Of a DNA stretch of 64,000 nt, positions 1 to 11,689 are shown in pieces. How positions within the stretch are numbered: the stretch's first letter is position 1; each line of letters begins with the position of its first letter. Below the pieces are notes generated by a model. That model was not told the origin of the DNA. It did no database searches and worked only from the letters and a program-made list of their open reading frames with translations. The DNA lies in NCBI GenBank assembly GCA_030248195.1, contig JASAND010027724.1, positions 124,001 to 188,000 of the forward strand, given 5' to 3'. A program made the translations under genes and the position numbers. This DNA comes from Trissonchulus latispiculum. Its lineage: Eukaryota; Nematoda; Enoplea; Enoplida; Ironidae.

Positions 1-784
1 CTGTCTCTTAACCAAAGCCTGTTGATTGGGTTTGGGTTCGGAATTGTCAGGGTGAAGAATTGACCATACCGTATTCAACTCTCTTCCCAAAAAGCGTTTT
101 GCGGGGGTTTCTCCTGTGAACGCATGCGGCACAGAACGATAGGTTAGGAGGAATTGTGCCACCGTTTTAGGGAGTGCACTGGCAGAGGGTTGAGCTGCTA
201 GTACAGCTCTTTTGAAAGACTGGACAAACCGTTCGGCCAAACCATTAGAGGAAGGGTGATAAGGAGCAGAAAACAGATGCCTGATGCCGTTTTGTGAACA
301 AAACTTGCGCAAACAAAACGCAAATTCATGCGAAGAGAATTGAGGGCCATTGTCAGTCACTAAGGTTTTTGGAATTCCATGTCGGGCAAACATGGAACGT
401 AGGACGTGAATAGTAGACAATGAGGTCGTTGACGACATGTCAATTACCTCTGGCCATTTAGAGTATTCTAATTCTCGCAATTTTGGGCCATTCTCGGCAA
501 TTTGGGCAATTTCGAGAAATACCTTCTATTTCTTTATCCAAGGATGGCCACCAAATATGAAGTCTGGCAAGCGACTTCATACGAACTATACCAGGATGGC
601 TGGTGTGAAGTAATTCAAGGGAGTAATCCCGAAGCGAGCGAGGAACCACGACGCGATGACCCCAAAAAACACAGTTCTCATGAAGTGAAAGCTCGGCCCT
701 TCTTTTCCAGAACGGATTCAATTCGGGAACTAAGCGATGAGTGGATCTTCTCCTGTTTCGAAAGCAATCTTGTCCAAGGTACAT
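1..784 (-). pseudogene. Integrase of Gypsy element I: HHCC finger and DDE core
   Basis: 784-458 carries the N-terminal zinc finger HTSHPGIVRMKSLARLHIWW ... ISRNCPNC (H-x-H, C-x2-C). After a frame change near 470 the core reads down to position 1 with the second Asp in LVTDNGPQFSSHEF and the catalytic Glu in HPSSNGLAERFVQSFK. Integrase joins the cDNA to the host chromosome. The frame is still open at the window edge (ending LVKRQ), so the C-terminal domain is outside. The core itself reads without a stop over about 140 codons, cleaner than the rest of this element. Confidence 0.88.
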
Positions 785-1241
785 GGAATGCTTGCACCAA
801 TTTCGGAAAGGATCTTGTACACTTCTTCACAGGCCTCGTCCTTAGTGGCTACCCCTGCTACTGGTAATCGAGAGAAGGCGTCATTACCATGGAGCTCGGT
901 GGGGCGATATCCAATGGTATACTGGTAAGCTTTAAGCTTCAAAGCCCAACCTTTGTAAGCCCCATGGCTAACGGGCTGGCAACTTTCGGATCAAAAATGT
1001 GGACAAAGGGCTTATGATCTGTTAACAGGGTAAAATATCGTCCGTATACGTATTCATGAAACTTTGTCAATCCAAAGATAATGGCTAGACCTTCTTTTTC
1101 AATTTGAGAATAGCGAGTTTCTGCATCGTTCAGCTTGCGGGATGCGTACGCAATAAGTCGCTCTATGCCATCCGCCAGCGTGTGCGAAACCACCGCGCCG
1201 ACCCTTATCTTCAGCTGGAGTTGGATAAGCATCGCATGCAA
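730..1241 (-). pseudogene. RNase H and tether of Gypsy element I
   Basis: The RNase H domain that degrades the RNA strand of the hybrid. Visible motifs are IAYASRKLNDAETRYSQIE, then EKEGLAIIFGLTKFHEYVYG and LLTDHKPFVHIF (the TDH motif). The frame at 942-730 holds YQYTIGYRPTELHGNDAFSR, the Gypsy segment ending in the A-D-x-L-S-R-like box that closes RNase H. The first catalytic Asp region is in the preceding frame (LTLACDAYPTP, near 1240). Frames change at about 1240 and 940. Confidence 0.8.
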
Positions 1242-1882
1242 GCGTCAGTGGCAACTTTTCATCATAAGGTAGCAATACTGCCGGACTTTGAAGAACAGGT
1301 TTGAGCTCCTCGAATGTTTTACCACAGGCTTCCGTCCAGATCCACTTCTTACCTTTCTTCCTTAATTCATTGAGAGGGCTAGCCATAGAGGAAAAATTCG
1401 GAACAAATCCAGAGTAATAATTCGCCAGTCCTAGGAAGGACATAAGTTCAGATACGTTATGCGGAGCCGGAACTTTGAGGAGAGCTTCAATCTTCTTTGG
1501 GGACGGATGAACGCCATCAGAGTCCAGGACATAACCGAGATAGTCGACGCTGGACTGAAAAAACCTGACATTTAGGCAATCCAAGCTTGATTCCATGTTG
1601 GCGACATCGAGAGAGCACTTTCTTTAGATTCAGCAGATGCTCCTCTTCATCCTTACCCGTTATGCAAATGTCGTCCAGAAAAATGCTGACCATAGATAAT
1701 CCGGAAAATATGCGATCCATAGTCGCTCGAAAAATTGCCGGGGCTGATGACAGACCAAACTGTAATCGTTTGCATTTGTAGGTACCTTTGTGAGTGTTAA
1801 CAAGATAACATTTGGCTTTCCTGATCCAACTCCAGCTGAAGATAAACTTGCGCCATATCCAGCTTTGTAAAAGACTAGCCAC
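1099..1882 (-). pseudogene. Reverse transcriptase core of Gypsy element I
   Basis: Two overlapping minus-strand frames carry the RT palm and thumb. 1882-1517 has the fingers/palm stretch LQFGLSSAPAIFRATMDRIF and the catalytic box VSIFLDDICITG (F-L-D-D in place of the common Y-x-D-D). 1596-1099 has VDYLGYVLDSDGVHPSPKKI and MSFLGLANYYSGFVPNFSSM, the conserved region between RT and RNase H, then TEACGKTFEELKPVL. At least one frameshift (near 1560) separates them. The order and spacing match Gypsy Pol. Confidence 0.85.
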
Positions 1883-1911
1883 CTTTTAAATTCTGCATCA
1901 AATCTGGAAAT

Positions 1912-2526
1912 CTAGGCAAGGGGTATTGATCCAAAAACAAGTGAGGGTTTACCGAAACACTGTAGTCGCCACACAACCAGATCATACCGGTAGGCTTGTC
2001 TGACAACGGGAGCTGCCACTTCGGAATATGGCACCGGTTCAATGACATCCTTTTTTATCAAATCGTCTAATTCTTCTTCAACTTTTGCCTTGAGAGCATA
2101 AGGAATAGGACGAGCTTTATTAAATTTAGGCCTGGTGTTAGGGTTTAAAGACAATTTGGCTGGTGGTATACCAATAATGCGGCCTAAACCAGGACTGAAC
2201 TGATCTGAAAACTCGTCAACTAAACCTTTCACTCTCGGTGGCAGCTCCTTAGATTGTTTCTTAATTTCGACAATGTTTAGGTTCAACAACCCAAAGAGAT
2301 CACGGCCCAATAACGCAGGACCGTCCACGTTGGCAACCACAAAGTCATGGGGCCTGGACTGATCATTAAGTTCCACAGTTGCATTTAAAAGTCCCATAAC
2401 CTCAATGTTACTACCCCCGTATCCTTTCAACCGTATCGGGCAAGGTTGAAGGGATTTATCTGGAAAGGAGGTTTGAAATACAGACAACGGTAGTACAGAT
2501 CTCCCAGCGCCTGTATCCACTTCCAT
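1912..2526 (-). pseudogene. Aspartic protease and N-terminal reverse transcriptase of Gypsy element I
   Basis: The frame opens with MEVDTGAGRSVLPLSVF, the D-T-G active-site loop of a retropepsin, which cleaves the Gag-Pol polyprotein. About 60 residues on is LLGRDLFGLLNLNI, the usual flap/C-terminal protease motif. The rest is the Pol linker and the start of RT (RPIPYALKAKVEEELDDLI, then VIEPVPYSEVAAPVV), matching the Gypsy segment that precedes the first RT catalytic motif. The frame then decays near 1950, before the RT catalytic core, which continues in another frame at 1882. Confidence 0.85.
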
Positions 2527-2681
2527 AGGAATGGGTTTGCGGTCAATCGAAGGGCGGACAAGAATAGGATCCGTTGATTTAACTGAATCAATGTAGTAAA
2601 TGGGACTGTATCTGTTGACTCGGTTATGCCATCATGAGGAGAAACGTAATTCATGTTGGCCTTTTTCTGATTTTTCGATCT

Positions 2682-3415
2682 TCAAACGGTAGCAATATGT
2701 CCAGTTTTGGAACAGTAACGGTACGTCGCATTCTTGAAATGGCGGTCAGGGGCCCAGTGGCCGGACTTGCCACAACGCCAGCAGGTTCCTGACTTGCGGT
2801 TCTGTGGAGGAATCTTAGCTTTGGACTTAGAAGAATCCGATAGGCGGTTCGTGGGTTCAAAGAAATTAGAGAATCCAGCCACAGAATTACTGATCTCTTT
2901 AGCTTGCCGTGAAGCGGACTCTATACCAGTTGAAATGTCAACAGCTTTCTGTAATGTTAGGTCACTTTCAGCCAATAAGCGTCTCTGAACTTGCTCAGAG
3001 TTAATACCGCAAACCAAACGATCCCGTAAAGAATCGTACAAGTCATTGAAGTTGCAGAATTGCGCCTGTGAACGTAAACGGGAGAGGAATTGGGCAATGG
3101 TTTCACCAGGCGACTGCTTTAAGGTTATGAAACTTGAAACGTTCGGATATAATGTTAACCTTTGGCTGGAAATGATCTTTCATTGCTTTAACCAAATCGT
3201 TCAAAGGAATTTCGGTTGGTTTGGAAGGGGCAGTCAAGCTTTTCAGCAGACTGTAGTTCTCAGAAGACAAGAGAAGTAAGAAAGGTAGCACGCTTTTTGT
3301 CGTCATTGACAATGTCATTGGCCAGCAGAAACATTTCAAAACAGTCAACATAGTCTTCCCATTTTTCTGTCTGTGGAGAAAATGGATCAAGAGATAAAAA
3401 CTGCCTCGTCGCCAT
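2682..3415 (-). pseudogene. Gag of Gypsy element I, with CCHC knuckle
   Basis: Retrotransposon Gag, the protein that packages element RNA. The ATG at 3415 starts a frame reading MATRQFLSLDPFSP, followed by a capsid-like stretch (KWEDYVDCFEMFLLAND) typical of invertebrate Gypsy Gag. The reading frame changes near 3300 and near 3100. The C-terminal part (3041-2682) has a zinc-knuckle pair: CWRCGKSGHWAPD, where the final Cys is lost (normally C-x2-C-x4-H-x4-C), then YRYCSKTGHIA. Loss of Cys residues and the frameshifts indicate a non-functional copy. The start was chosen because the ATG follows the primer-binding-site-like sequence directly and opens a Gag-like frame. Confidence 0.8.
3403..3414 (-). 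other. Primer-binding-site-like sequence of Gypsy element I
   Basis: TGGCGACGAGGC on the minus strand starts with the TGG that pairs with a tRNA 3' CCA end. It shares TGGCGACGAGG with the site six bases inside the 5' LTR of the intact element at 32912. It overlaps the Gag ATG (3415-3413), so here primer site and start codon are fused. The tRNA was not assigned. Confidence 0.55.
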
Positions 3416-3420
3416 TTTAG

Positions 3421-6400
3421 TATTCCTCAATAACTATACTTGGTAACATACGACAAGCAATACTTATGGATTAGATCTCAACATATATATTTTTAAGTTC
3501 TTCTTTTAACTTCCAGGACATATCAAACTATTAACTACCGGCAAACTGTCCGGTATCTACCGGCAATTAAAGAGGCTAATCATTGCAGGTTAATCTAATA
3601 GGGTGCAATACTAGTGGAAACTAGATCCTTAGATAAATGCCTACCCTAATAAAAGATAGCATCAATTAATTTACTGGTAAAGACTTACGGATTTACTGGT
3701 ATAGATGATGATACCATAATCATAATAATAAGCGAAGAAATACACTATATAGATACAAGCCCGCAGGCGACTGCTCAGTACAAAAGATACACATCAACTG
3801 ATGATAATTAACTAATTACTTCCTTAAAGGGTTGATGACTCATCGCTGTAAGCCTAGCGTTTACACACAGCGGTATGAAGAAATAAAGGTATTATCATTC
3901 CTTTTGGGTGAAATACTACCAGAATTGCGAGTATTTAACATTATCCCCTGGCGAAAATATTTTAGCGCCTGATAAAATTCTGAGGCTAAAAAGAGAGTGC
4001 TACCATAATTCGTAAGAAGTTTAAAGATAGTGAAATTTAAAAGAAAAGTACTTTCAAAGCATGGGCGACCAGTAAGCGACCGTAGGAAGTCCTGGCGCAT
4101 TTACTACCCATGTTAACAAAAAGAACTTCAGATAGTAAACCAGGTGGTTTACCAGAAATAAAGACTTTCAGAAAAGAAGTAAAAGAGGTAGCAAAAGGTA
4201 GTCGATAGGTATAGACTAAGTACGAAAATTGGGGATATTTATCCAAGATAGAAAACAAACGTGATAGCATATTAAAATCTGATAGTATTTCAATTTAGGT
4301 GAGAGAAAAATAACTAAGATCGACAAGAATAAGTCGAGTAACGAGACCCACAAATGAAATAGTACCCTTTAGCCACTATGAATAAAAGTCCTTGCACAAT
4401 CTCACAAAGTTCCCACAATCACACACAAAACCTAACACACTCACAAAGATAGTTATACTGGCCAGGCAATACAATGATTTCAATAGCTATACAAGACTAA
4501 ATACCACAGTTTATACTATACAACAGTTCAAATTGACTAAATATAACAAGTACTACAGTTCAAAAGACAAAGTTAAATGGATTTTATACATGGCATTAAC
4601 TGTATATTTATAGGATAACATATAGCTTTAAGCTAACTGTGCAAAATTAATATAAGATACAGAAACACAGAAAACTATAGACTAAACTAAGTCAACAAAA
4701 ATACAGACTAAGAATCAATAGTCAGTACTAGAAAATAGAAACAGAATTTCAAAGAGTAAGAAGCAGAAACTAGCCTGTACAGTGCTTTCCGTCCTAACTC
4801 AACTCTTGGACCTAACTCAGTCATCGGAAAGTATGTGAGTAAAAGGTAGTTTAGAAACAAACAATAAAGAAAATTTCAACATAACATCATAAATCCTAAA
4901 CTAAATCAAGCTAACTCAAGATATAACGAAAATAAATCAATTTTCTTTGCACGAAATGAAGAATTTTTAAAGATCTAACTAACTAACAACACAAATTACA
5001 ACTTATTCGCCTTCATACTGGTCATTCATCCGAAAAAGAAATGAGTGCCTACGAATGGCAACAAAACAACTGAACTGTACAGACAATACTAAATCCTGAC
5101 TTAAACAAATTAATTAAAGACCAAAACAGTAGAAAATCACAACATAAATTCACAACAAGAACAAAAAAATTCCTAGCTAAGCAAATATGGAATGACAGAA
5201 AAGAGAAATAATTAATATAAGGCAAAAATTAAAGACACATATGTAAAGACAAAAATTAAAGTATATTTATGGACTATTACAAAAAGACTAAATTCAAATA
5301 TTCTAAGTTCAAACAGTTCTTTGTAGATGGCAGTTTAGGGTTGAGGCACTGTTTATTATGGCAGGGGACTCATAGGTAGGATGTTAAGCTATGAAATTGA
5401 GCTTCACCGAGACCAAGCACCGTAGTGAGCACCAAGAGAGCCGTAAATATGAAAAAGAAAAAGGGTTAAACAAACATATAAACATACCCGAAAATTTTCC
5501 AAGGTTTAAAATTCTAATAGTAGATAATACAAAAAGTGAAAAGATAGAACGATAGAAAAGAGAAAGATAGAGAAAGTTTTCTAAGGTTTTACAGATCATC
5601 TATGTATAAAAATGACTAAAGCTTCACTCCAAAAATAACCAAAGATAAATTCTACTTAAATACAAAACACATGTGTACACCTTGAATATCCTGTTTTCCG
5701 AGCTAATTAAAGTTCTAAGTTCTAAGATAGAAAGTGAAAAGAATTGTACAAAAGATAAGTTCTATAATACACCGTCATGGCAATTGAGCTGATATTAGGT
5801 GTTAAAGATAAAGACTACAGATTACATGACTAATGCAAAAATACAAAGCAAAACTAATAACTATACAGTAGATTAACTATAGAAATAACAAAGAAAAAGA
5901 TAATAATAACTGACTAACTCAACATAGATAAAGGGATGGGTTTAACTTGCCAAGATTAATACAAAACAAAACAAAACAAATAAACTAACCTAGCTACGAA
6001 AAATTTATACAAGTGCTGGCATCGCACATTTTTTTGGTCTTTCTTTTATTATATTAGACCTATTTTGCCTCTTTTAGATGCCGTATATACATTTTCTCTG
6101 CACTTGCTAAGCAGCATTCAGGATACTGGGCTAAGCTGCCATGCATATCATCAAAATTCACAATAACAAACAAAAGTTCAAAAATGAAGTAGATTACGCA
6201 TAGAATGCCTTATTATGATTAATACAACAAAATACCAGTTATCGAACAAAATAATACTGTACTTGTGGCATATAGCAAGCTAAACTCCAAATAGAGATTC
6301 TTCAACTTGAACGTAATAATGAGGCGTTTTAATTATTGAACGTATATATATGTTATGTTATGCCTCTTAAGAATGCCAACAACAACAACAAAACAACTAA

Positions 6401-7297
6401 TTCGTCTTCATAAGATTGCTTGCTTTTTCAAATATAATTCCTTAACAATTCCAATATAAGTAAACAACAAAACGTAGCTTTAGTAAAAACAGTAACACGT
6501 TAGCTTTCAAAATTCCGATTAACGCACGACAAAAAATAGAAAAAAGTGCTGAAAATACGAAAGTAGTAACTTGAAAAACAAAAACTGGAAAAACAAACAG
6601 AAAATATCGTAACCTGACTACCGTACACGACAGACACTGTTTGTAGTGACCTACAGCCAGTACATTGTGGGGTAGTCGCGCACCAACTAGAAGTAAAACA
6701 TGCAAGTTGTGCGTTTGTATGGTATAAAAATTTCCAGTGGCCAGTATGATACTGTTAATACGTATCTCCAGTGTATACGTATATCTAATATTACAGTCCA
6801 ATTGCCGAAATGATAATGACAAAGCTTGTGGCTGAGAAGTAATATCCGAATCAGACTTTTTCCAAATCAAATCTATCATCCTTATATGTGCGTATACATA
6901 AGCTCCTTCAGCTTTTCATAAGTGCTGTCTTCATATCTTTAGCACTATATTTTGCCCATTTCTTCACCAGATAATAAATCCAAATGACATCCATTGCTAC
7001 GGGGGGCATAAGTAGCAATAGTTCCCATAAAAGCTGAAGTAGTATTCGTAGAGCCACTATTCATTTGAGCTTTGCTAGATTCCATACCATTCAAATCATC
7101 CTTCGGCTTTTCAGCAAAATCTTTGCTTGTTGGCAATAAGTATACTTCTCTATCTAAATATCTATCTACCTATCAACGAGTATTTTAAAAAGCAAATTTG
7201 GTGAAATCGGACAGTTTGAGAAAAGATAAAAATTCTAAATAATAGCTAATAACACCACTATTTAATACGTAATCATTGGCAAATTTATATTTTCCAC
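3421..7297. other. AT-rich non-coding stretch
   Basis: Strongly A+T-rich sequence with many A-runs and no ORF that resembles a known family on either strand. The upstream LTR of Gypsy element I would be expected in its first part (3420-3900), but I could not fix its ends. A short minus-strand frame at 7136-6945 looks faintly protein-like but has no recognisable domain or clear splice sites. Confidence 0.6.
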
Positions 7298-7426
7298 ATG
7301 AAACCGCAACGGTGGGCCTGTTTTGGGGCCGTGACCGACACCGACCCCCGGAGCCGTGTTGGGCCCGGCCCCCAAAATAAAACGGAGAACGGGCCGTTTG
7401 GGAACCCGCCCCCCGGTGCGGTTCCA
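7298..7426. repeat. Short GC-rich inverted-repeat element (MITE-like)
   Basis: A GC island in AT-rich DNA. Its ends are inverted copies: the left end reads TGAAACCGCAACGG and the right end, reverse-complemented, TGGAACCGCACCGG. Runs of C and G fill the interior. About 129 bp, with no coding capacity. No convincing target-site duplication in the flanks, so the exact borders are uncertain. Confidence 0.5.
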
Positions 7427-9860
7427 TCACCGCCCCCCCCCGAACAACTCTACATTGTAAAATTTTGAAACTATTTAGCAGACTTTTTTCATCAATCCTA
7501 TTTAAGGATTTTACCTCCTTTCCCGACAGTTGTCTGCAGTAAGTCTGTAGGCAGTTTCTTTTTCACCCAAAGCCTTCTAAGCACACATGTCGAGATTTCA
7601 GCCATCCTAGTCTCTCGAGTTATGCGGGGACCAGTTTGTGTTGGAGAGGACAAGGCAGACTGCCCTTGGTGAGACTGCAATAAGCGTACGCCAACTTGGC
7701 CTGGGCTTTATGTTTTCTGTTTTCTGTTTCCCTTCGCCTGTCCGCTCTTTGGTTTGGATTGTAGAGCACCGTAAAGGCATCATTTAGTGCCTTACTTGAT
7801 GTCGAGCCCGAAGCAAAAAGTCTCTGCAACGAAGAGATAACTAGTTCGGCCGAGATTAAGCGGACCTTACCATACTGTCGTGTTTGATAAAAATTAACAA
7901 AAACTGTTGATAAAATCCAGTGCATACGAACCTTGAGATTTTTATTGATCTATATCTAGAAAAGGTGACAGAAGGGAGGATGCCCTTTCCCAAAATGTTT
8001 CCGGCAGGGAGTAAATTCTATTCTTCTGTCTGTTCTGACTCCTACAATTTGTTTTTATTCCAATCTGGTTGATGCGAAACAGTTATAAGATGGATTAACT
8101 TTGATAGGTAGTGCTGAGACAAGGTATCGGAATTTTTCCTTTTCACAGAGTTAAGAAAATAATGCAAACTTGCAAAGCAAGTGTATTAAATTATGCAAAA
8201 ATTACTATATTCGAATCACTATATTCAAAAGGAAAATGCCAATAGAGGTATGTTTCAAAAGTCAAGTATGTACAATTGAAATTTACTTTATTAAAGATTC
8301 GGAGCGGTATGTTCGCCTGGACGAGAAGTAGGCTAATCTTACCTGACATCAACACAGTTTCTAAAATCAGATCAATTGACAACTGTTGCTGTTAACGAAT
8401 TTGTGCATAAAAGCTATCGAATGAGTAAGGACGCTGTCATCTATTATCCAGAAATGACAGTAAAGCTGCTGTGAAGAATGCTTACCTTAGAAATTGTATA
8501 AAGTTATAAATTACATGTTTGGATTGAAATTATTTGAGATGTGGCAAACGCTCAATTTATTGGTCTGTTAGCTAACTTTGACAAACTAATTAGGCTTGGC
8601 AAAATTAGTTGAATTCAGGTTGCGTAGATGAGCGGTTGGGTCATTTGTGGTTTTCCGGAACAGCTATTTTGGAGAGGATCTTGAGATTTCGTGTGGGATT
8701 AGTTATGTGTCTTTGACAGTAAATTTAGGTTGTTGGATCGTCTCTTTAGTTAATTAGGGTCTTGTTCTTTGGCATCGCACACTACGTAGTTACGATTGAT
8801 CTTAGTCTCGACCTAAATTAGAGCAGTCAACTCGCTTTATTCGGTAGTTTATACTGATTTACAAGTGTCATAGAGTCAAACTTCACAGTGCATTCAGAAT
8901 ACACAATTCCGACGCTATCTTTCTCTAAGAAATCGACTGGAAATAAAAGCAGCGTAAGCGATGTAAGCGGAACGAATAGCAGATGTACAGAAATTATAAT
9001 AATAATAATAATAATTATTATTATGAAGAAAACTGCTTGCGATTCCAACATTCTATGACAAATCGATAACAGATCGATTAACTTAAATCAGAATAAGATA
9101 GAACGGACATGCACCACCCGACCCAAAAAAGAATCTCGTTGAAAGGATAAAGAGACAAAGAAGAGAAAAGTTAAAGAAATTTTAATAAAACTTAGCCCCA
9201 GACAAAACCCCAGACAATGACGCACCCCACCACGGTTAAAACTAAATCGCAAGCATAGACACAAATGGAATGAAAGAGAAAGCAATTAGAAGAAAAAAGG
9301 GGAATGGAGAGTGGAGACACAACCGGGTTATACATGGCAGATGCATCACAAAACTGACTCAAAAGTTCAAATCTCAATAGCTTCAGGCCGGGTAAGATTT
9401 CCAAACAACCACCTGAGACAAATCCCATTGACCCACACTGGACGGTCCTCCGGAGGAGGAGTATGCGCCACAGCTGCTCTAAACCAGCCAAGAACTAATG
9501 CCACCGGCCATCCGAGTCCAATGTAGGCCCACCATACCAGGTAGAATTCAACGGGACATCCGCAATAAACACCTAGGCAAAACAAAATAACATTAGACGA
9601 CTAGTAGTCAAACAGTCAGACAAGGAAATTTACAACAGTAGATACCTCTATCACTATGGAGGTATCAAGGGACAGTTGCAAACTTTGGAAAAGAAGCAAA
9701 AACTCGTCAACTACAAAGTAACCTATTTGCCGAAGACAGTGACTTCACCGGTATCAGCACTGCGGCAGCTAAGTAAAGAGGCATTCCCTTCACGGACAGT
9801 CGATACGTAGTGATTGCAGGACCCATTGCGGTCTGTTTAGGCAAGACTGATACCTCCTGA
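7427..9860. other. Non-coding stretch, no gene recognised
   Basis: Mixed-composition DNA. A minus-strand frame at 7925-7620 is somewhat arginine-rich but has no family I recognise. An (AAT)n microsatellite lies at about 8996-9032. From 9060 to 9850 there is A-rich DNA of the style seen in the untranslated parts of Gypsy element III (52.3-55.6 kb and 60.8-61.5 kb), without a clear match. Confidence 0.5.
8996..9032. repeat. (AAT)n/(ATT)n microsatellite
   Basis: Uninterrupted AAT triplets pass into ATT triplets, forming a small palindromic microsatellite. Confidence 0.9.
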
Positions 9861-9864
9861 GCGA

Positions 9865-10790
9865 GTGTCGGTTGATCCGAGAATTACACGCAACAGTGAC
9901 GACATCCTCCTCCAGTCAGCAACAAGTGGTTATAAGCTTGTTGTAGATGACATACGTTGGTATGTATGTAAAGTCAGACCACAATACTCTCTCAGCATGG
10001 CAATTGAGGGTGTGCTAAGAGATCATGAGACAGCTAAGTGTCACATCAGAAGAATTAACCTAGTGACAAGACATATCGCTCCTGGTGTGCAGACAGTTGT
10101 TGAGAATTCCACATTCACTGGTCAACTCCCACGTAGAATCCTAGTGGCAATCAGACATGTGCTTGGAGGTTTGGGGGGTGGGTTTCACCCCCCCCCAGAC
10201 CTGGAGCTCACCCCCAGAGGGTCGCTCACCCTCCCCCCCAGAATCCGGACTTATCCGGTTTTTTGGGCAAAAAACCGGAAAAATCCGGCTTTTCGGCGAC
10301 CGTCGGGCGCCGGTTCACCCCCCCCCTTCAAATCCACCTCCAGCACATGTATGGTGGCAATGGTCAAGTCAGAGGCATAATCCCCTCGAGTTCTAACACT
10401 GTAATGTCAGCGAGATTGCCTTAGAGTATGGCGATGAATTTGTACGAAAGCAGCCGATGTAGATGGCATATACTCTGTTTCAATACACAATGCCCTTCAT
10501 ATACCTCTACGAATGCAATGATATGGCCGGATCCACGAAGGGAGAAAACATTTCCTACGAAAACTTTGCCAGAGGTATACTATGTTTGCCTTTGACCTGA
10601 CACCTGACAATATTGTCATCAATACAATACAATACAACTCGTCAAGGAAGAAGATGATGTGTCGCTAAGGATGTAACTGGAAAAGTACCTCCCGTCCGCC
10701 ACTTATCCCCAGGGTGGAGAAATAATTATATATTACGGCGAATTTGATAATCTCATATCAATAAACTATAATAGAAACCATTCTTTGACT
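9865..10790 (+). pseudogene. Broken capsid-like gene of Maverick/Polinton or adintovirus type
   Basis: The first frame (9865 to the MITE at 10152) contains YVCKVRPQYSLSMAIEGVL and the motif FTGQLPRRILVAI. Beyond the MITE, short pieces in shifting frames include ENISYENFARG (near 10550) and YYGEFDNLISINYNRN (near 10735-10780). These resemble proteins often annotated 'uncharacterized protein F54H12.2-like' in animal genomes, which from memory I associate with Polinton/adintovirus hexon-type capsids. The copy is dead: it has several frameshifts and stops and a 202-bp MITE insertion. No polymerase, integrase or terminal repeat of such an element was seen nearby, so this is an isolated fragment. 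Confidence 0.6.
10152..10353. mobile_element. 202-bp hAT-like MITE, copy A
   Basis: The ends read CAGACATGTGC (left) and, reverse-complemented, CATACATGTGC (right). An 8-bp direct repeat GTGGCAAT flanks it (10144-10151 and 10354-10361). The interior has long C runs and a hairpin made of CCGGTTTTTT and AAAAAACCGG. The length is exactly that of copy C. The 8-bp duplication and CA...TG ends suggest the hAT superfamily. No coding capacity. It splits the capsid-like relic. Confidence 0.9.
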
Positions 10791-11689
10791 GCGCACAAGG
10801 AACACCCGATTCGTGAGACCTTAAGAAAACATTGCAAATGCGAAGAAGTGACACTAATGATAACATTGTTAAGTCCTTTGCTGATCGACTACGGGTGACA
10901 CCAGCACCTATACCAGAAAAATCCCATAAAAAGTCTACCTAAGTGTACTATTAATTTTTTTGTATATATACATAGAGAACCATGTTCCTACTACTGAACC
11001 TAATAGCTATAGTGTCTTCTGTAGGCATTACAGAGACCGAAAATGGTGTTCAACAATCTCAAAGCAATATGCAGAATCATAAAAGCTATCGATTGACATT
11101 CGTATTGTGCGTATTGGATAGCCTTCAAAGACTTGTTTTTTCCGCCTTTTTCCAGTTTTTTCTAGTTTCAAGTGGCATAAAACTAGAATGCGCTTGCAAA
11201 ATTTCGTTAAAAGGCTCTAAATCAGTTGCAAGCTGATTCTGAACTAAGACATCGTCATATCGAAAAAATTTCACATTCAGCAGGTCACAAACCCTAAAAC
11301 CAACTTTCCACAAAATCAGCAAATTTCTGACCTCATTTTTACTGCATTTAGCTAGCTGTTCAGGCATAAGTTTTGTGGTTATTTCCTAACACAGTGTGAG
11401 CTAGCACACTAGCAGTAACAGCAAAACCCTCGAGATGTAGTCACAAGTTATCCCTATTGAGCTTTATAATTGATCAAAAACCATGGTAGGCTGGATTATC
11501 GTATCAAAACAGCGCACGATCATATAGCGACTTGTTGCCAGATTTAAAAATATGAGATGCCATTACTGCAGAAGAAAGTCTTAACATTTCCCCACACTAT
11601 TTTTGCCTTGATATGTTGGCTGACTTTAGCTTTCTCTTCGACGATGCCAACCAGTTTGTATATCTTTATTTTGAATTTTATTCTATCTT
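10791..11689. other. Non-coding stretch
   Basis: AT-rich DNA with short unrelated frames on both strands. Nothing recognised. It separates the capsid relic from the repeat complex. Confidence 0.5.

Larger units (their letters stand above)
1..3415 (-). mobile_element. Ty3/Gypsy LTR retrotransposon I, decayed, cut by the window start
   Basis: Read on the minus strand the order is Gag (3415-2682), protease and RT start (2526-1912), RT core (1882-1099), RNase H (1241-730), integrase zinc finger (784-458) and integrase core (about 460-1). That is the Ty3/Gypsy order with integrase last. Every domain boundary coincides with a frame change or stop, so the copy is dead. The 3' end and 3' LTR lie outside the window. 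No LTR could be delimited upstream of Gag. A primer-binding-site-like TGGCGACGAGGC (3403-3414) overlaps the Gag start codon and matches the site in the intact element at 28.7-33.1 kb, so the two are probably related. Confidence 0.9.

Noticed and set aside
6945..7136. Minus-strand 63-codon frame that looks weakly like an exon (MPTSKDFAEKPKDDLNG...).
   Set aside because: No recognisable domain, no convincing splice sites, isolated in AT-rich DNA.
7620..7925. Minus-strand 101-codon ORF, Arg/Lys-rich.
   Set aside because: No family resemblance, no neighbouring exons, length compatible with chance.
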